From Dasyornis broadbenti (Eukaryota; Chordata; Aves; Passeriformes; Dasyornithidae), in assembly GCA_013397935.1 (NCBI GenBank), contig VZRN01005002.1:1274055-1338054 (forward strand): a stretch of 64,000 nt of DNA, in the 5' to 3' direction. Positions 39,701 to 48,281 of the stretch are shown one piece after another (the first letter of the stretch is position 1; each line of letters begins with the position of its first letter). The notes beneath the pieces are model-generated. The model saw nothing but the letters and a program-made list of their open reading frames with translations, searched no databases and was not told where the DNA came from. A program made the position numbers and the translations under genes.

Positions 39701-42700
39701 TGAGAACTGTGAAAGCAAACTCTTTCCTGCCTTTTTCTGCCACCAGACCCCCCAAGCCAGTTTCACGAGAAAAGAATTGGTTGGATGCATTGCTTCAAAT
39801 CACAGTAGAAAGTTATTTAAAGTTCTGAGTGCTTCTAGACTGATCAGATACTACACATCTCAATGTACAGCAATTACAGGACTTCTGTCATTCATAATTG
39901 TTACCTTGTGGTCCATCTGGATTACCAAATTCTTCCCAGTTTTTTCGTGACTCTTCATCAGTTAAACTAGTTACAAAAAGAGAGATTAAGTTAATACAGA
40001 AGACATTTCTCTAAATCATTAACAAACAGAAGCTTTAAAATGTGACTACTAATGTCATACTACCCTTTAGAGGTGGATTGGCAAGCTAAACAGCTTTTGC
40101 TATATTTTTGTATGAAATCTAATAAAAAACAATACTGCCATATTCCTCCTTGATACACAAGCAAATTCTTTAAGCACTCTGACAGGAAAAGAAATCAGAC
40201 ACAGAAGATGCACATGCACAATCACATCTCCCTTTCATGACAATGACTGCATATCCATCAGCACACAGTACTTTTTGATGCCAGTGTACAGTACAGTAAA
40301 TTCTGAAAGACAGAGGTTGAAACTTATCTTTTTTTTTTTTAAGGAATGTAAATATAAAAGATGAGTTGACAGACCAGTAGTCCATATGGGCCTTTATCTT
40401 AGTCTAGACCTTTAGCTTTTGACAGCCTGTGTTTGGTTGTTGGTTTTTCTTCCTGGAACTCCCTAGTTTAATAATTTATTTCTCTTTTGAAATAAGACAC
40501 CACCCCCTAAATCTTACAGTTTCTGTGCCTGTTCAGTAATGACAGTTTTTTGGCAATTGTATTCCACCTCAACAGAATCCCTGTTACTAGAAGGAAGAAT
40601 ACTGCTTTAGAAAACAGAATACCAGGTATTCACTGTACGGAAGATTTTGTCTCATGTAAGAAACCCAGTCAGGCCTCTCCTGATCATTTCTACGTCTCTC
40701 ATTTGTTGACAAGCAGACTCACTGAATGGGTAGCTCTTATATTCTTTCAAGACAGCATGGCTGAAGAACTTCACCATCATTTACCTCACAATACACCTCT
40801 GCCACAGCCCTTACACCAAGTGTTTGAGTAGCACCAAGTGTTTGAGTACTGGCTTGCAAAGCAAAGAATTTAAATGTTTCAGGAGTTCAAAAAGCAATAC
40901 AAGAATCTCCTACTGAAGAGATTTTCAAAGTGATAGAGATTTGTTTAAGCAAAAAGTATGATTTTCAAACTGCTCAAGCAAGCATGGTGTTGGCTCTCCT
41001 TCTCACCTCTTCCCAAACAGGACTATTAATCAGTAAGATTAACCACACACACAACTGACTTCAAAGCAGAAATCACCAGCTTCCTAGGTGTGACTGACCC
41101 AATAAACCCCAGTAACTGAAGAAGTCTCAGAGGCGATGGGCAAGAGTGACATGCTGTGAAGCTCTGAGTGACCACAGTGACTCAGCACAGCTGCTGCAAA
41201 GAAGCTGACTCCACCTCAGCACAAAGGAGCCATGAAGGTGGCCTTTGTTTTACATGAAAAACCTATCAACAGCTGAGTGGATCAACTGGAGGTATGAACA
41301 TTTCTCTTTGAGCACATTAAAAAAGTATGAATGTCTCAAGTTTGAGACACCAGCATAGGTGGAGTAAATACCTGGCTCAGTCCAACAGAGTATAAAAACT
41401 AAACAACTAGAATTCTGAAGAGAACAATGGGCTCCAGCTGGCTCTAAGCCACACATGCCTTCCCACCAGCATCGTGACAGTGAGTGTATTAAGAGACACC
41501 AGTAATGGGAATCCCACTGGTATTGTAATTGAACTGTGTATTGAAATTCCTGTATTTTGATTTCCTTTACACCAAATTCTAATATTAGACATCTCAGATA
41601 CTTAAAATAAAATGCTGTAAGAGATAAGACCAAAAAACACTCTAGAGGAAAAGCAGATTCAAAGACTCAGCTTTTAAAAACTACACAGGAAATATGAAAG
41701 TCACCAAGTAAAAAACCAGGACTGCAGGGCAAGCACAAATGGAAAGCGACAAGGGCGAGCTGAGAGAAAACAGTCAGAATCAGAAAGAAACATCCTTTTC
41801 ACTGGATGGAACAGAGTTAAAATACTGTCTTTTACTCTTTGGCTTTACCATCAGGTGAAATGAATAGTATATTTGTTTTCTAAGCATCACTTTAAAACTG
41901 CTGTGACAGAGTTGGTTGGTTAAAAACCACAACACCCATTTTGTTCTTTGGCACCTTTAAGATTTAGTATGTGTTATTCTGGAAACACTTTTCCTAGCTG
42001 AAATCAAAGTTAACACAAAGATCTAACACCTTACAGTATTCTGACAGGTGCAAAACAAATTATCCTTCCTAATTTGTACAAAGCAAACACACACACTGCA
42101 TGAAGACAAGTTTTGACTTTTGTTACAGATCTGAACATACTTTTTCCTGCCTGCTTGGACCATCCTTGCTCTTACTGTAAAGGCTGACCTTCCCATAATA
42201 TTACAATTCCCCTTTCTTACAGGCAAAAAAGAAACTTACGCTGCATAGGCCTTAGCAATCCTCATGAACATAACTTCATCTCCTCCTTTATCTGGATGGT
42301 ATTTTAGGGATAGTGCACGGTACTGTTTCTTTATTTCCGATATACTTGCTCCCTTCAAAAGGAAAGGTTTGTGTTTATTAATAAATACCTTAAATAAAAT
42401 TCATTTTTATATATAATCCTAACACACATTGCATAGTATTTTTCTAAACCATTCACCAAAGAATTATGTTCTAACATAGGATCATGAAACTACATATATA
42501 TTTATATTTCATGAAAACATCATTATATTATTTTTCTAATAACATTCTTATAACCGCTATGTTTTCAAATGAAGATAGAAGTCACAGTCTAACTAAAAGA
42601 CATTCAGATGACTGAATATTGGTTTTTTTTCTGGATTATCTTGCTTACCCATCCATAGGAACAAAAGATAAGAAAGGACTTCTTATATGTTTTACAAATC

Positions 42701-45700
42701 TTAAACATATCTATGATTACAAGGAATTCTCACTAGCAATATTCTTCTATTGAAGCAAGAGTTCATAGATAAAGTATGATGGTCCACTTGCAGCTTGTAT
42801 GCAGAAATCAATCTGTCAGTCACCAGGAACAGCAGATTTCCCTGCCACTCAAGAATGCCTTTGACTACAATCATTCTATCCATAAATTATTTCAAACTTC
42901 TTGAACAAAGGGAATACATTACCTATACCTGAGAAAGATTGATTTTTATTCTACTCCAGCACATTGTTAAAAGCCACCAACACAATCCCCTGTGCATTAA
43001 CTTTCAGCTTGGACTCTGAACTTCACTACTAAAGAAAACCCAGAAAACTTTACAGTACATTCAGATTAAGTTTTTTTCTAATATGTTACCTGCTAACTTT
43101 CACACAATTACCACAAGACTTTTCAATATTTCGTGCCAAAGAAGCCTAGCATGCTGACCTTAACTGCATAATAAATACACAAGAAGCTATTTACAGATTA
43201 TAGTACTGTTTCAATAAATTTAAACCAGAAATTAAACTACCATGAGGCTGCACTTGCCATTACTTTATCTCACTTTATACAGTCTATCATATTCCAACAC
43301 TGTTTTTCAACAGCATGCCTGCCTTATTTAATGCACAGTACAAATTTACTCCATAATAAACTAGACTTCCACAAAAACCAGATATTTCAAAACTAGATGA
43401 AGAATGCCAGGTAAGTAACAGAAGCTAGAAAGTAGCAGAAAAAGGAAAAAGGAAGAAAAAACCCATAAGCTGGTTGAGTAGAGACGTGTTTTCATGGTTC
43501 ACATGAACGCTGCCCATAAAAAAAACAAAACTAATTTTTTCTCACTGACATACAGAGTGCATATGACACCTGGTAAGCTGATGACAAGATTTCTGTCTAC
43601 ATTAATTGCTTACTCCTAATTTTCCAAATTAGGCTACAGAGGTTAGGCCTGACTTACAGAAATGCTTAGTAGCCTAGGACAGCTAGTGCCAGTCTGCTTG
43701 GAACACAGAGCGTGCCTATACTGAATACTTGCAAGAAAAGAAAAATGAACACCCCAACTGTCTTACTTAAAGAATCAAAATTATAATCACATTTGAGCTT
43801 TATATTTATGCCTTGGATCCCATCTCTAAAACTGCAGCACCGATACCTACTAAATAAATCATTCATGTATGAGTGCCTTACGTGTTAGTGAATTTAAGTG
43901 GTGTGTTGGAAAAAGAGCTATTCTATCTTCAAAACACAATGCTGATACTGCATATAAAATCAGGTGTATGTACATTATCTGGACTTTGTCGGTGTTGTGG
44001 TTCTCTGGAGAAAAGAAGCCTCTTGTTATAAACTGATATGCTAACATAAATAAAAAATTGTTGATTAGAATGCGAATGCAAAGAAGAAACTAATTGTGCA
44101 TCAAATGTGCATCAAAACTTGGAAGTGCCTGCATCTGCAACCCTTTTATTTTTTTAAGATCGGGAGGTTTTGGCTGTTTTGGTTTTTTAAGAACAGTAAC
44201 AGTTCTGTTACCTAACTACACTTCAGCACCCATATCACTTCATCAGCAAGGTTTGCAACAACTCTCAAGGTTCCACTTGAGTGGTAACAGAAGAAAGCTG
44301 TTAATTTTTACATAGTCCAAACTAGAAGCTTTTCACAGAGATTTAAGAGACATCGCCTGATAGTAAGAAACACATAAGATAAACACTCTGAGATGCTGAA
44401 CTCTTATTTTGAGCCCTACTTCAACCATCCATCTTCACAACCATCTCCTCAACCTCCTTTTAAAATCTCTGGCTTTCATTCAGCTTGTCCTTATGACAAC
44501 ATGCTCCATCCCTCAATTCTTGAGGCATCCCAGAACTGGTTTCTTTGCCTGGGTAAGTTGCATATGTCTTCAGAATGTGCAGGTTTTCATCAACAAACAC
44601 AAAGCTGCAATTCACTACATACATTCATTTCTTCCCCGTCTGGGTTGTTACCTGTGGAAATTTTCCAAAGATAACAAAGGAAAATCTTCTGATGACCTAA
44701 TCCCTAGCCTGATTTTTCAATCAAACTTAACCCAGACATATGAACATTTGAACTACATGGATCCAACAGATACCATTCAACAGTAAAAATCTGTATTGCT
44801 TCTTCCTGTGTGTCAGTGAGAGAACTCAAGTCATGGAGGAAGGGAGCAGGCAGGTGTTCTACCTGTCTAGCCAGAAATAGGCTACAGACTACTCACCTGC
44901 TAAAACGGCTTTCCTAGCACAAGGTGCTGCTTTTCTCTGCTGGTAAGTCATATCACTGAATGACAAGAGATGTATTTGCCATTCACATACATATTAAGCT
45001 CTCTCACACTAAAAATATACATCATGTTTCATTAACACAGGTACATTCAAAGATAATTCATATTCTTGTGCTGAGCTGGATCCACAGTGTACTTCTTTAG
45101 ATTTGAGAGTGAAACATACCTCAGACTCCAGAACTGAAAGGATGACTCTACTGTTATTCAAAAGATGAGCCTTGGATTGGGAAATAATCAACATAAGAGA
45201 ATTTGCTTCATGTATTGTGGTTAAGATGAAGAGTTTGACAGGACTAAATGAGAGTTTAAAAGAAGTTCAGATCGTCTGTCCTTGGGATATGTAATTTTTG
45301 CATCCATTTTGAATTAGTCCTTCAATATAAACAAAGCACTGCATCTGTTTTCTAGATAAGCACTGTACCTCTTTTTATCCCAGTTTAAAAAACCTACTGG
45401 CTGGTATCACTGTTTAGAATTTGTTGTTTGCATTCACAGATACAACCGAGTTTCAAGCCAGCCTGTACACTATGTCAAAATGTGTATCACTAATGCCCTT
45501 CAGTGAAACCTTTCATTTACAAGGGAAATATTGCTCTGTAAAAGAACTGAAAATCAAATGAATTCTCATTCTTGTTTATACAGTTTCTTCAGCATCCCTA
45601 AAAGTAGCTATTGAGAAGATTTACACAGGGCATACAAAGTAGATTTTTTGTTTGTTTGTTTTCCTGTACAAAGAGAGGAAAACAACATCAGAGTAAGATT

Positions 45701-46972
45701 TAAAATAGAATGAAAAAACCCATCTCGCTACATTACTAGAATTTTGAAGGAGCTAGATACAAAAGTTATAAATTGGTACAGATATAGGCAAAAACACGTA
45801 AGAACCAACTTTAAAATATGCAGTAGCAACTTTCACATGCCAAAAAAGAAAAACACTAGATACATTCACTAAATTTACTCTGTTTGAAAAAATAAGTCTC
45901 AAATTAGACATCTAGACACAAAATATACAGTATAGTAGTACAGACTGGTGAAAGATGCTATTACTTACAGGATCCAAATGTAACACTTCATAAGGGTTGT
46001 ATTCTTGATACTCTCTATCCGTTTTGGAAACTTTGTATGCAAGAAACAAAAATAATGCCCAGCCAGCAAGGAGGACTATTTTCCTGTTTGGAAGAAAGAA
46101 TTTTTAAATACACAAATCCACCAGCTCTAGCACCATTCTAGTAACATTAGAAGCCATTTCATATCAGTCTTCAAGAAACAGTATTAAAACCGCAAGAAAC
46201 ATTAAAGCAGGTATTAGCACTTCAGTTTTAATACCACCTTTTCTCCTAGTTTTTAACAAAGAGAATCCACTACCACAGTCTCCTTCCATTCTTTAACTAT
46301 CTGTCCTCAGCAGGTATACAATAGTATTTCCTATTTTTAAAGGACAATTTTAACTAGATCCTAGACAATGTCAGTGTTAAAAAGAAAAAGACCTAAATAC
46401 AAAAAGCTGACACAGGTGCATAACAGACAGCAAAATATTTTGAGGGTAGGAGTAACAAAGAACGGATGAATATGAAGCCTTCACCTTCAAACACGCAAAA
46501 TTATTATTCTTTTATATTTGAATTTATATGTTCACATACTAAATACTTAAATCAAAAGATTGCATTAGCACTAGTAATTTCAGTGAGAGAGTTTTTTTTA
46601 ACAAATAAATGCAAGGTTCTTTTTTTTAACAGCTGAGGCTCACTGGTCTCATTTATCTGATTTTTATACAGGACAAACAGCACAGATCTTGATTTCAAGC
46701 CCTACTAGATAACAATAATTACCTATTAATTATTCAAACATAGATTGCAAACGTCTCTTTAGAGATGCAAAAGTAACTAATTCCTGCCTCTCTGACTATA
46801 AACCAACACAATTTTATTTTAAAAAAGAAAGAATTGCTTTAATGGAAAGTCATGCAAATGAAACCTACGTACTTCACTGTAGGAATTATGTTCTGCTGCG
46901 GTTTTAGCAGTCGCAAGCGGTACCACAAGCATCTTCCATATACGTTCCTTATATTCTTTAGTCGGATTTGTT
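6563..46972 (-). CDS. SEC63: SEC63, ER translocon J-domain protein (exons 2-21 of 21; 5' end outside window)
   Basis: Seen: 20 spliced exons, listed separately, join in one frame: 46873-46972, 45969-46083, 42240-42352, 39905-39966, 36525-36583, 35713-35763, 33088-33196, 30516-30610, 27806-27938, 26553-26645, 20917-21071, 18964-19111, 17133-17215, 15441-15500, 15062-15220, 14044-14202, 13115-13216, 8214-8312, 7275-7379, 6563-6706. Total 2144 nt including TAA. With a human-like 41-residue exon 1 this gives 755 aa. Layout in that numbering: membrane segment 2 at about 77-91, lumenal J domain 104-165 with HPD at 132-134, membrane segment 3 at about 189-210, cytosolic Sec63/Brl helical region to about 480, basic then acidic linker 501-606, FN3-like region about 630-708, acidic tail to 755. 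Family knowledge: Sec63 recruits and stimulates lumenal BiP through the J domain, contacts Sec61, and binds Sec62 through its acidic tail; human loss-of-function variants cause polycystic liver disease. No frameshift or stop was seen. Exon 1 is missing from the window. Confidence 0.98.
6707..7274 (-). other. SEC63: SEC63 intron 20 (568 bp)
   Basis: GT-AG, phase 0. The acceptor half is A-rich on the plus strand (U-rich in the RNA) from about 6716 to 6895, including an ACAAACAAA-type low-complexity stretch. Nothing else recognised. Confidence 0.9.
7275..7379 (-). CDS. SEC63: SEC63 exon 20
   Basis: 105 nt, 35 codons, residues 674-708. Encodes VELKFPAPGKPGNYQYTVYL and then RSDSYMGLDQIKPLK, the last strands of the FN3-like domain. 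Acceptor CTCTTGTAG, donor CTGAAG|GTGAGG. Phase 0 at both ends. Confidence 0.97.
7380..8213 (-). other. SEC63: SEC63 intron 19 (834 bp)
   Basis: GT-AG, phase 0; the donor is GTAAAG. No repeat or RNA gene recognised. Confidence 0.9.
8214..8312 (-). CDS. SEC63: SEC63 exon 19
   Basis: 99 nt, 33 codons, residues 641-673. Encodes EKQEWWWLYIADRKEQMLIC and then MPYHVCTLKDKEE. The WWWLYIADR signature is the best conserved part of the FN3-like domain, which in yeast cryo-EM structures contacts the cytosolic loops of Sec61. Acceptor TTATGAAAG, donor GAGGAG|GTAAAG. Phase 0 at both ends. Confidence 0.97.
8313..13114 (-). other. SEC63: SEC63 intron 18 (4802 bp)
   Basis: GT-AG, phase 0; the donor is GTCAGT. 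Mostly unique AT-rich sequence. A 106-codon minus-strand open frame at 12506-12826 has no recognisable domain and is treated as chance. No repeat recognised. Confidence 0.88.
13115..13216 (-). CDS. SEC63: SEC63 exon 18
   Basis: 102 nt, 34 codons, residues 607-640. Encodes EWQELQQSIQRKERALLETK and then SKITHPVYSLFFPE, a short helix followed by the first strand of the C-terminal FN3-like domain. Acceptor CTTTGACAG, donor CCTGAG|GTCAGT. Phase 0 at both ends. Confidence 0.97.
13217..14043 (-). other. SEC63: SEC63 intron 17 (827 bp)
   Basis: GT-AG, phase 0, donor GTAAGC. Nothing recognised inside. Confidence 0.9.
14044..14202 (-). CDS. SEC63: SEC63 exon 17 (acidic linker)
   Basis: 159 nt, 53 codons, residues 554-606. 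Begins EVVVKEEEEEVSDKGSESEE and ends DEKQNKDDEA. Acidic and Ser-rich, with S-D/E-x-E/D patterns typical of casein kinase 2 sites; CK2 phosphorylation of human SEC63 in this region has been reported. Acceptor CCCATTAG, donor GAAGCT|GTAAGC. The start lacks about four residues found in human (VVGN, recalled). Confidence 0.95.
14203..15061 (-). other. SEC63: SEC63 intron 16 (859 bp)
   Basis: GT-AG, phase 0, with the weak donor GTAGCT. Contains a CR1 3' fragment on the plus strand (14446-14596) about 240 bp from the exon 17 acceptor. A run of eight C on the plus strand spans 14999-15006. Confidence 0.9.
14446..14596 (+). mobile_element. CR1 LINE 3' fragment
   Basis: Matches the recalled avian CR1 3' end in sense orientation: GTTCAAGGCCAGATTGGATG, then CTGCCCATGGCAG, ATGATCTTTAAG, and CAACCCAAACTGTTCTATGA at the end. 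Truncated at the 5' side, as is usual for CR1. It lies in SEC63 intron 16, antisense to the gene. Confidence 0.93.
15062..15220 (-). CDS. SEC63: SEC63 exon 16 (basic linker)
   Basis: 159 nt, 53 codons, residues 501-553. Contains QGDASKVKSKGWQQKNKGTK and SKSKKKKPLKKKP, then a Pro/Gln/Lys stretch ending KQKQANG. Strongly basic, low complexity, probably disordered. Acceptor TTTCCTGCAG. The donor is GGG|GTAGCT, weak at positions +5 and +6. The frame stays open 17 codons into the intron. One residue shorter than human as recalled. Confidence 0.95.
15441..15500 (-). CDS. SEC63: SEC63 exon 15
   Basis: 60 nt, 20 codons, residues 481-500: EVFEKEQSICAAEEQPTEDG. Start of the long charged linker that interrupts the beta-rich domain. 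Acceptor CTCTAACCAG, donor GATGGG|GTAAGT. Phase 0 at both ends. Confidence 0.97.
15501..17132 (-). other. SEC63: SEC63 intron 14 (1632 bp)
   Basis: GT-AG, phase 0. AT-rich unique sequence; no repeat or RNA gene recognised. The neighbouring intron 15 (15221-15440, 220 bp) is the shortest in the gene and also holds nothing notable. Confidence 0.9.
17133..17215 (-). CDS. SEC63: SEC63 exon 14
   Basis: 83 nt, residues 453-480. Encodes LDDEDSNNITVGSLVTVLVT and then LTRQTMA, the first beta-rich part of the Brl/FN3 region. Acceptor TTATACTAG, donor ATGGCA|GTAAGT. Starts in phase 1 and ends in phase 0. Confidence 0.97.
17216..18963 (-). other. SEC63: SEC63 intron 13 (1748 bp)
   Basis: GT-AG, phase 1. 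No repeat or RNA gene recognised. Confidence 0.9.
18964..19111 (-). CDS. SEC63: SEC63 exon 13
   Basis: 148 nt, residues 404-453. Encodes YKIKSIQDLVSLKGSDRRNL, LHFLEDKKYEEVMAVLGSFP and YVTMDIKPQ. It contains the helix-hairpin-helix-like part of the Sec63 domain (IQDLVSL through the EEVMAVLGSFP segment). Acceptor TTTATTTCAG, donor ACAGG|GTGAGT. Confidence 0.97.
19112..20916 (-). other. SEC63: SEC63 intron 12 (1805 bp)
   Basis: GT-AG, phase 0, donor GTATGA. No repeat or RNA gene recognised. Confidence 0.9.
20917..21071 (-). CDS. SEC63: SEC63 exon 12
   Basis: 155 nt, residues 352-403. Encodes REFRAPSLGSLENCMKLSQM, then TVQGLQQFKSPLLQLPHIEE and DNLRRVSNHKK. Central Sec63/Brl domain. Acceptor TTCTCCCCAAG, donor AAAAG|GTATGA. 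Starts in phase 1 and ends in phase 0. Confidence 0.97.
21072..26552 (-). other. SEC63: SEC63 intron 11 (5481 bp)
   Basis: GT-AG, phase 1; the largest intron in the window apart from intron 1. Contains a CR1 3' fragment in minus orientation (23588-23826). The stretch 22400-22620 is GC-richer than its surroundings but was not recognised as any element. Confidence 0.9.
23588..23826 (-). mobile_element. CR1 LINE 3' fragment
   Basis: Plus strand begins CATAGAATCATAAAATGG, the reverse complement of the CR1 3' end. It continues with GGGCAGGGACACCTTCCACT, CATCCAACCTGGCCTTGAAC and ACCAGTGCCTCCCCATCCTC. About 240 bp, in SEC63 intron 11, same strand as the gene. It shares about 125 bp with the plus-strand copy at 14446-14596, in inverted orientation. 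Confidence 0.95.
26553..26645 (-). CDS. SEC63: SEC63 exon 11
   Basis: 93 nt, residues 321-352. Encodes QQFILKKSPALLQEMINVIC and then QLIIMARSRE, an amphipathic helical segment of the Sec63/Brl domain. Acceptor TATCTTGCAG, donor GGAAG|GTAAGA. Phase 1 at both ends, so it could be skipped without shifting frame. Confidence 0.97.
26646..27805 (-). other. SEC63: SEC63 intron 10 (1160 bp)
   Basis: GT-AG, phase 1, donor GTAATG. Nothing recognised inside. Confidence 0.9.
27806..27938 (-). CDS. SEC63: SEC63 exon 10
   Basis: 133 nt, residues 277-321. Encodes LIREIGGINLKKNEPPLTYP, then YSLKARVLLLTHLARMQVPE and VLEE. Helical part of the Sec63/Brl domain. The acceptor is ten T followed by AG; the donor is GAAG|GTAATG. 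Relative to the human protein as recalled, TYPYS replaces TCPYS. Confidence 0.97.
27939..30515 (-). other. SEC63: SEC63 intron 9 (2577 bp)
   Basis: GT-AG, phase 0, donor GTCAGT. A tentative old CR1-like fragment lies at about 29450-29545. The rest is unique. Confidence 0.88.
29450..29545 (+). mobile_element. Possible old CR1-like fragment
   Basis: GGTCACAAACAAGACTCC, CTAATCACTAGAACAGCAAG and TTCTGGAACAGCTTCCCAGC resemble the late part of old reptile/bird CR1 copies. No clear 3' end motif was found. Low confidence. Confidence 0.4.
30516..30610 (-). CDS. SEC63: SEC63 exon 9
   Basis: 95 nt, residues 245-276. Encodes LIMVLAGASEFDPQYNKDA and then TSRPADNIQIPQ. Part of the cytosolic Sec63/Brl domain. 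Acceptor ATCTTTGCAG, donor CCTCAG|GTCAGT. Starts in phase 1 and ends in phase 0. Confidence 0.97.
30611..33087 (-). other. SEC63: SEC63 intron 8 (2477 bp)
   Basis: GT-AG, phase 1. Holds an AT-dinucleotide-rich patch at 32861-32896. No dispersed repeat recognised. Confidence 0.9.
32861..32896. repeat. AT-dinucleotide-rich patch
   Basis: Imperfect (TA)n of about 36 bp in intron 8. Confidence 0.85.
33088..33196 (-). CDS. SEC63: SEC63 exon 8
   Basis: 109 nt, residues 209-245. Begins GSWWYRSIRYSGDQILIRTT and ends MDMK plus the first base of R245. This is the start of the cytosolic Sec63/Brl region just after membrane segment 3. Acceptor AATGTTTCAG, donor AAAC|GTAAGT. Confidence 0.97.
33197..35712 (-). 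other. SEC63: SEC63 intron 7 (2516 bp)
   Basis: GT-AG, phase 0. No repeat or RNA gene recognised. The neighbouring intron 6 (35764-36524, 761 bp, phase 0, donor GTGAGT) is also empty of recognised features. Confidence 0.9.
35713..35763 (-). CDS. SEC63: SEC63 exon 7 (membrane segment 3)
   Basis: 51 nt, 17 codons, residues 192-208: VLFVYGLAFMVILPVVV, nearly the whole third membrane helix, after which the chain is cytosolic. Acceptor TTTTCTGTAG, donor GTTGTG|GTAAGT. Both ends are in phase 0. Skipping would keep frame but delete the helix and misplace the cytosolic part. Confidence 0.97.
36525..36583 (-). CDS. SEC63: SEC63 exon 6
   Basis: 59 nt, residues 172-191, encoding TSFGIALPAWIVDQKNSIL. 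It leads from the lumenal J domain into the third membrane segment. Acceptor CATCCTGCAG, donor TTTTG|GTGAGT. Phase 1 at its start, phase 0 at its end. Confidence 0.97.
36584..39904 (-). other. SEC63: SEC63 intron 5 (3321 bp)
   Basis: GT-AG, phase 1, donor GTAACA. No repeat or RNA gene recognised. Confidence 0.9.
39905..39966 (-). CDS. SEC63: SEC63 exon 5 (end of J domain)
   Basis: 62 nt, residues 151-172. Encodes LTDEESRKNWEEFGNPDGPQ, helix IV of the J domain and the exit toward membrane segment 3. Acceptor GTAACTAG, donor CAAG|GTAACA. Starts in phase 2 and ends in phase 1, so skipping it would shift the frame. Confidence 0.97.
39967..42239 (-). other. SEC63: SEC63 intron 4 (2273 bp)
   Basis: GT-AG, phase 2. 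Contains a short tandem duplication at 40814-40848. No dispersed repeat recognised. Confidence 0.9.
40814..40848. repeat. Tandem duplication, 18-bp period
   Basis: CACCAAGTGTTTGAGTA occurs twice in a row, at 40814-40830 and 40832-40848, separated by one G. Intron 4. Confidence 0.95.
42240..42352 (-). CDS. SEC63: SEC63 exon 4 (J-domain core with HPD motif)
   Basis: 113 nt, residues 114-151. Contains helix II (EIKKQYRALSLKYHPDKGG) with HPD at 132-134, the invariant tripeptide that J proteins use to stimulate Hsp70 ATPase (here lumenal BiP), then helix III, MFMRIAKAYA. Acceptor TTTTGAAG, donor GC|GTAAGT. All key J-domain residues are intact, so the protein should be a functional co-chaperone. 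Confidence 0.98.
42353..45968 (-). other. SEC63: SEC63 intron 3 (3616 bp)
   Basis: GT-AG, phase 0. A short (TTTG)n stretch lies at 45648-45662. The rest is unique. The neighbouring intron 2 (46084-46872, 789 bp, phase 2) has nothing recognised inside. Confidence 0.9.
45969..46083 (-). CDS. SEC63: SEC63 exon 3 (membrane segment 2, start of J domain)
   Basis: 115 nt, residues 75-113. A hydrophobic run IVLLAGWALFLFLAY (about 77-91) is the second membrane segment. It is followed by a charged lumenal stretch and NPYEVLHLDP, helix I of the J domain. Acceptor CCAAACAG, donor CCT|GTAAGT. Phase 2 at its start, phase 0 at its end. Confidence 0.97.
46873..46972 (-). CDS. SEC63: SEC63 exon 2
   Basis: 100 nt, residues 42-75 (first base of codon 42 in exon 1, last base of codon 75 in exon 3). 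Encodes the cytosolic loop between membrane segments 1 and 2, including IRLKNIRNVYGRCLWYRLRL and NIIPTV. Acceptor TTTTTATAG, donor GAA|GTACGT. The frame stays open past both splice sites, so the boundaries rest on homology and phase. A second GT lies 4 nt into the intron. Confidence 0.96.
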
Positions 46973-48166
46973 CTATAAAAATAGGGAGAGAAATTGCAAT
47001 TAACCAAGCTGACAAAACACAGAACAACAAACATGCTCCCCTCATCCCAAGCAGCCAGTACAAGATCAGCTGGAGGACTAACAAAAGGTCCAGCATCACC
47101 AGAGGAAAGAATGCTTTTTATCCATTTAAGTGATGCTGCACATGCACAAACATAAGAAGTTGGTCAGATTACTCTTCGCTACCTGAAAGGAATCCGTTCT
47201 GTTTTCCACATGCCACACAGTAACCACCACGTGTGAACCCAGCCTTTGCCTGTCTAACATGCAGCTGTAAACTTTGCTTCTGCCACTCTACTCCAACAAG
47301 TTTGCCATTTCAGTATGTCAGCTACTGCATGCAGGAAAAACAAACAAACAGAACGCAACCCACAGGCAAACTGGTGTTTGTAAACAAACAGAGTACAGTA
47401 AGAACAACAGCTCCTTCTTCAATACAAAACATGATGCATTTTCTTCTTCTTTGTGACATCTGCTTTTAAAAGCTGCCTTCATTTACGTCTTTCCGTTGAA
47501 AGGGAAAAGGAAGGAAGATTAGGATAACAGTTACTTGTAAGCCATGCAGCTCAGTAATACACGTCCTTGCCAAGGGAGTATTTGCATTAATGACAAAGTA
47601 GTCAACTAGACTTCCTCCCATGGTCCTTTTAGGACAGGATGGGGCTGGAAGGAAATTGTGTTTATATCGTCAAACTCACCATGATGAGGCATGAAAGCTC
47701 TGTTAAGTAAGTTTTAATTGTATTTCAGAGCTAATCAAGACCAACTCGGTTAAGAAATTCTTTTATACTATGAGAAGTATGGTGGAAAGCAAATAGCTCG
47801 TACAGAATTTCTCTAAGTACTGAAATCAAATGTTGTAATTAAACTCCTGTTTAAGTAACTCATCTATCCCTAAACTATGCAGTCTGACCTGTAACACTTC
47901 TGAAGTGAGGATGTCACTGTAATTACCTTACTTGCAAAAGACTAAGATCACTTTGCCCTTTTCAGACTAAAGGAGAAATAATCAAGACAAAAAATTTCAT
48001 CCTATGTCAATACATTTAGATACCGCTGGTGTCCAAAATTTAAAAGACAGTCATGAACTATCTAAATACAGGAATTATATTAACAATTTTGATCCAAAGC
48101 ACATGCCAGTCATATCCTACTAAGTCTTAAATCTCAACTTTGCACTTTTGACCAGGTGATACCGTC

Positions 48167-48281
48167 ACGGAATCACAGGATGGTTTGGGTTCATCATCTA
48201 CTTCCAACCACCCTGCTATGGACAGGGATGCCACTCACTGGACCAGGTTGCTCAGAGCCCCATCCAGCCTGGTGTTGAACT
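48167..48281 (-). mobile_element. CR1 LINE 3' fragment (short, diverged)
   Basis: Plus strand shows GGAATCACAGGATGGTTTGG, then ACTTCCAACCACCCTGC, CCAGGTTGCTCAGAGCCCCA and TCCAGCCTGGTGTTGAAC, the usual CR1 3' motifs reversed. Internal bases are missing after GGTTTGGGTT. Lies in intron 1. Confidence 0.9.

Noticed and set aside
41250..41633. 127-codon minus-strand open frame in intron 4
   Set aside because: No recognisable domain, and not needed to join exons 4 and 5, which fit exactly in phase.
44409..44786. 125-codon plus-strand open frame in intron 3
   Set aside because: Antisense to the gene, no recognisable family, overlapping alternatives in another frame.
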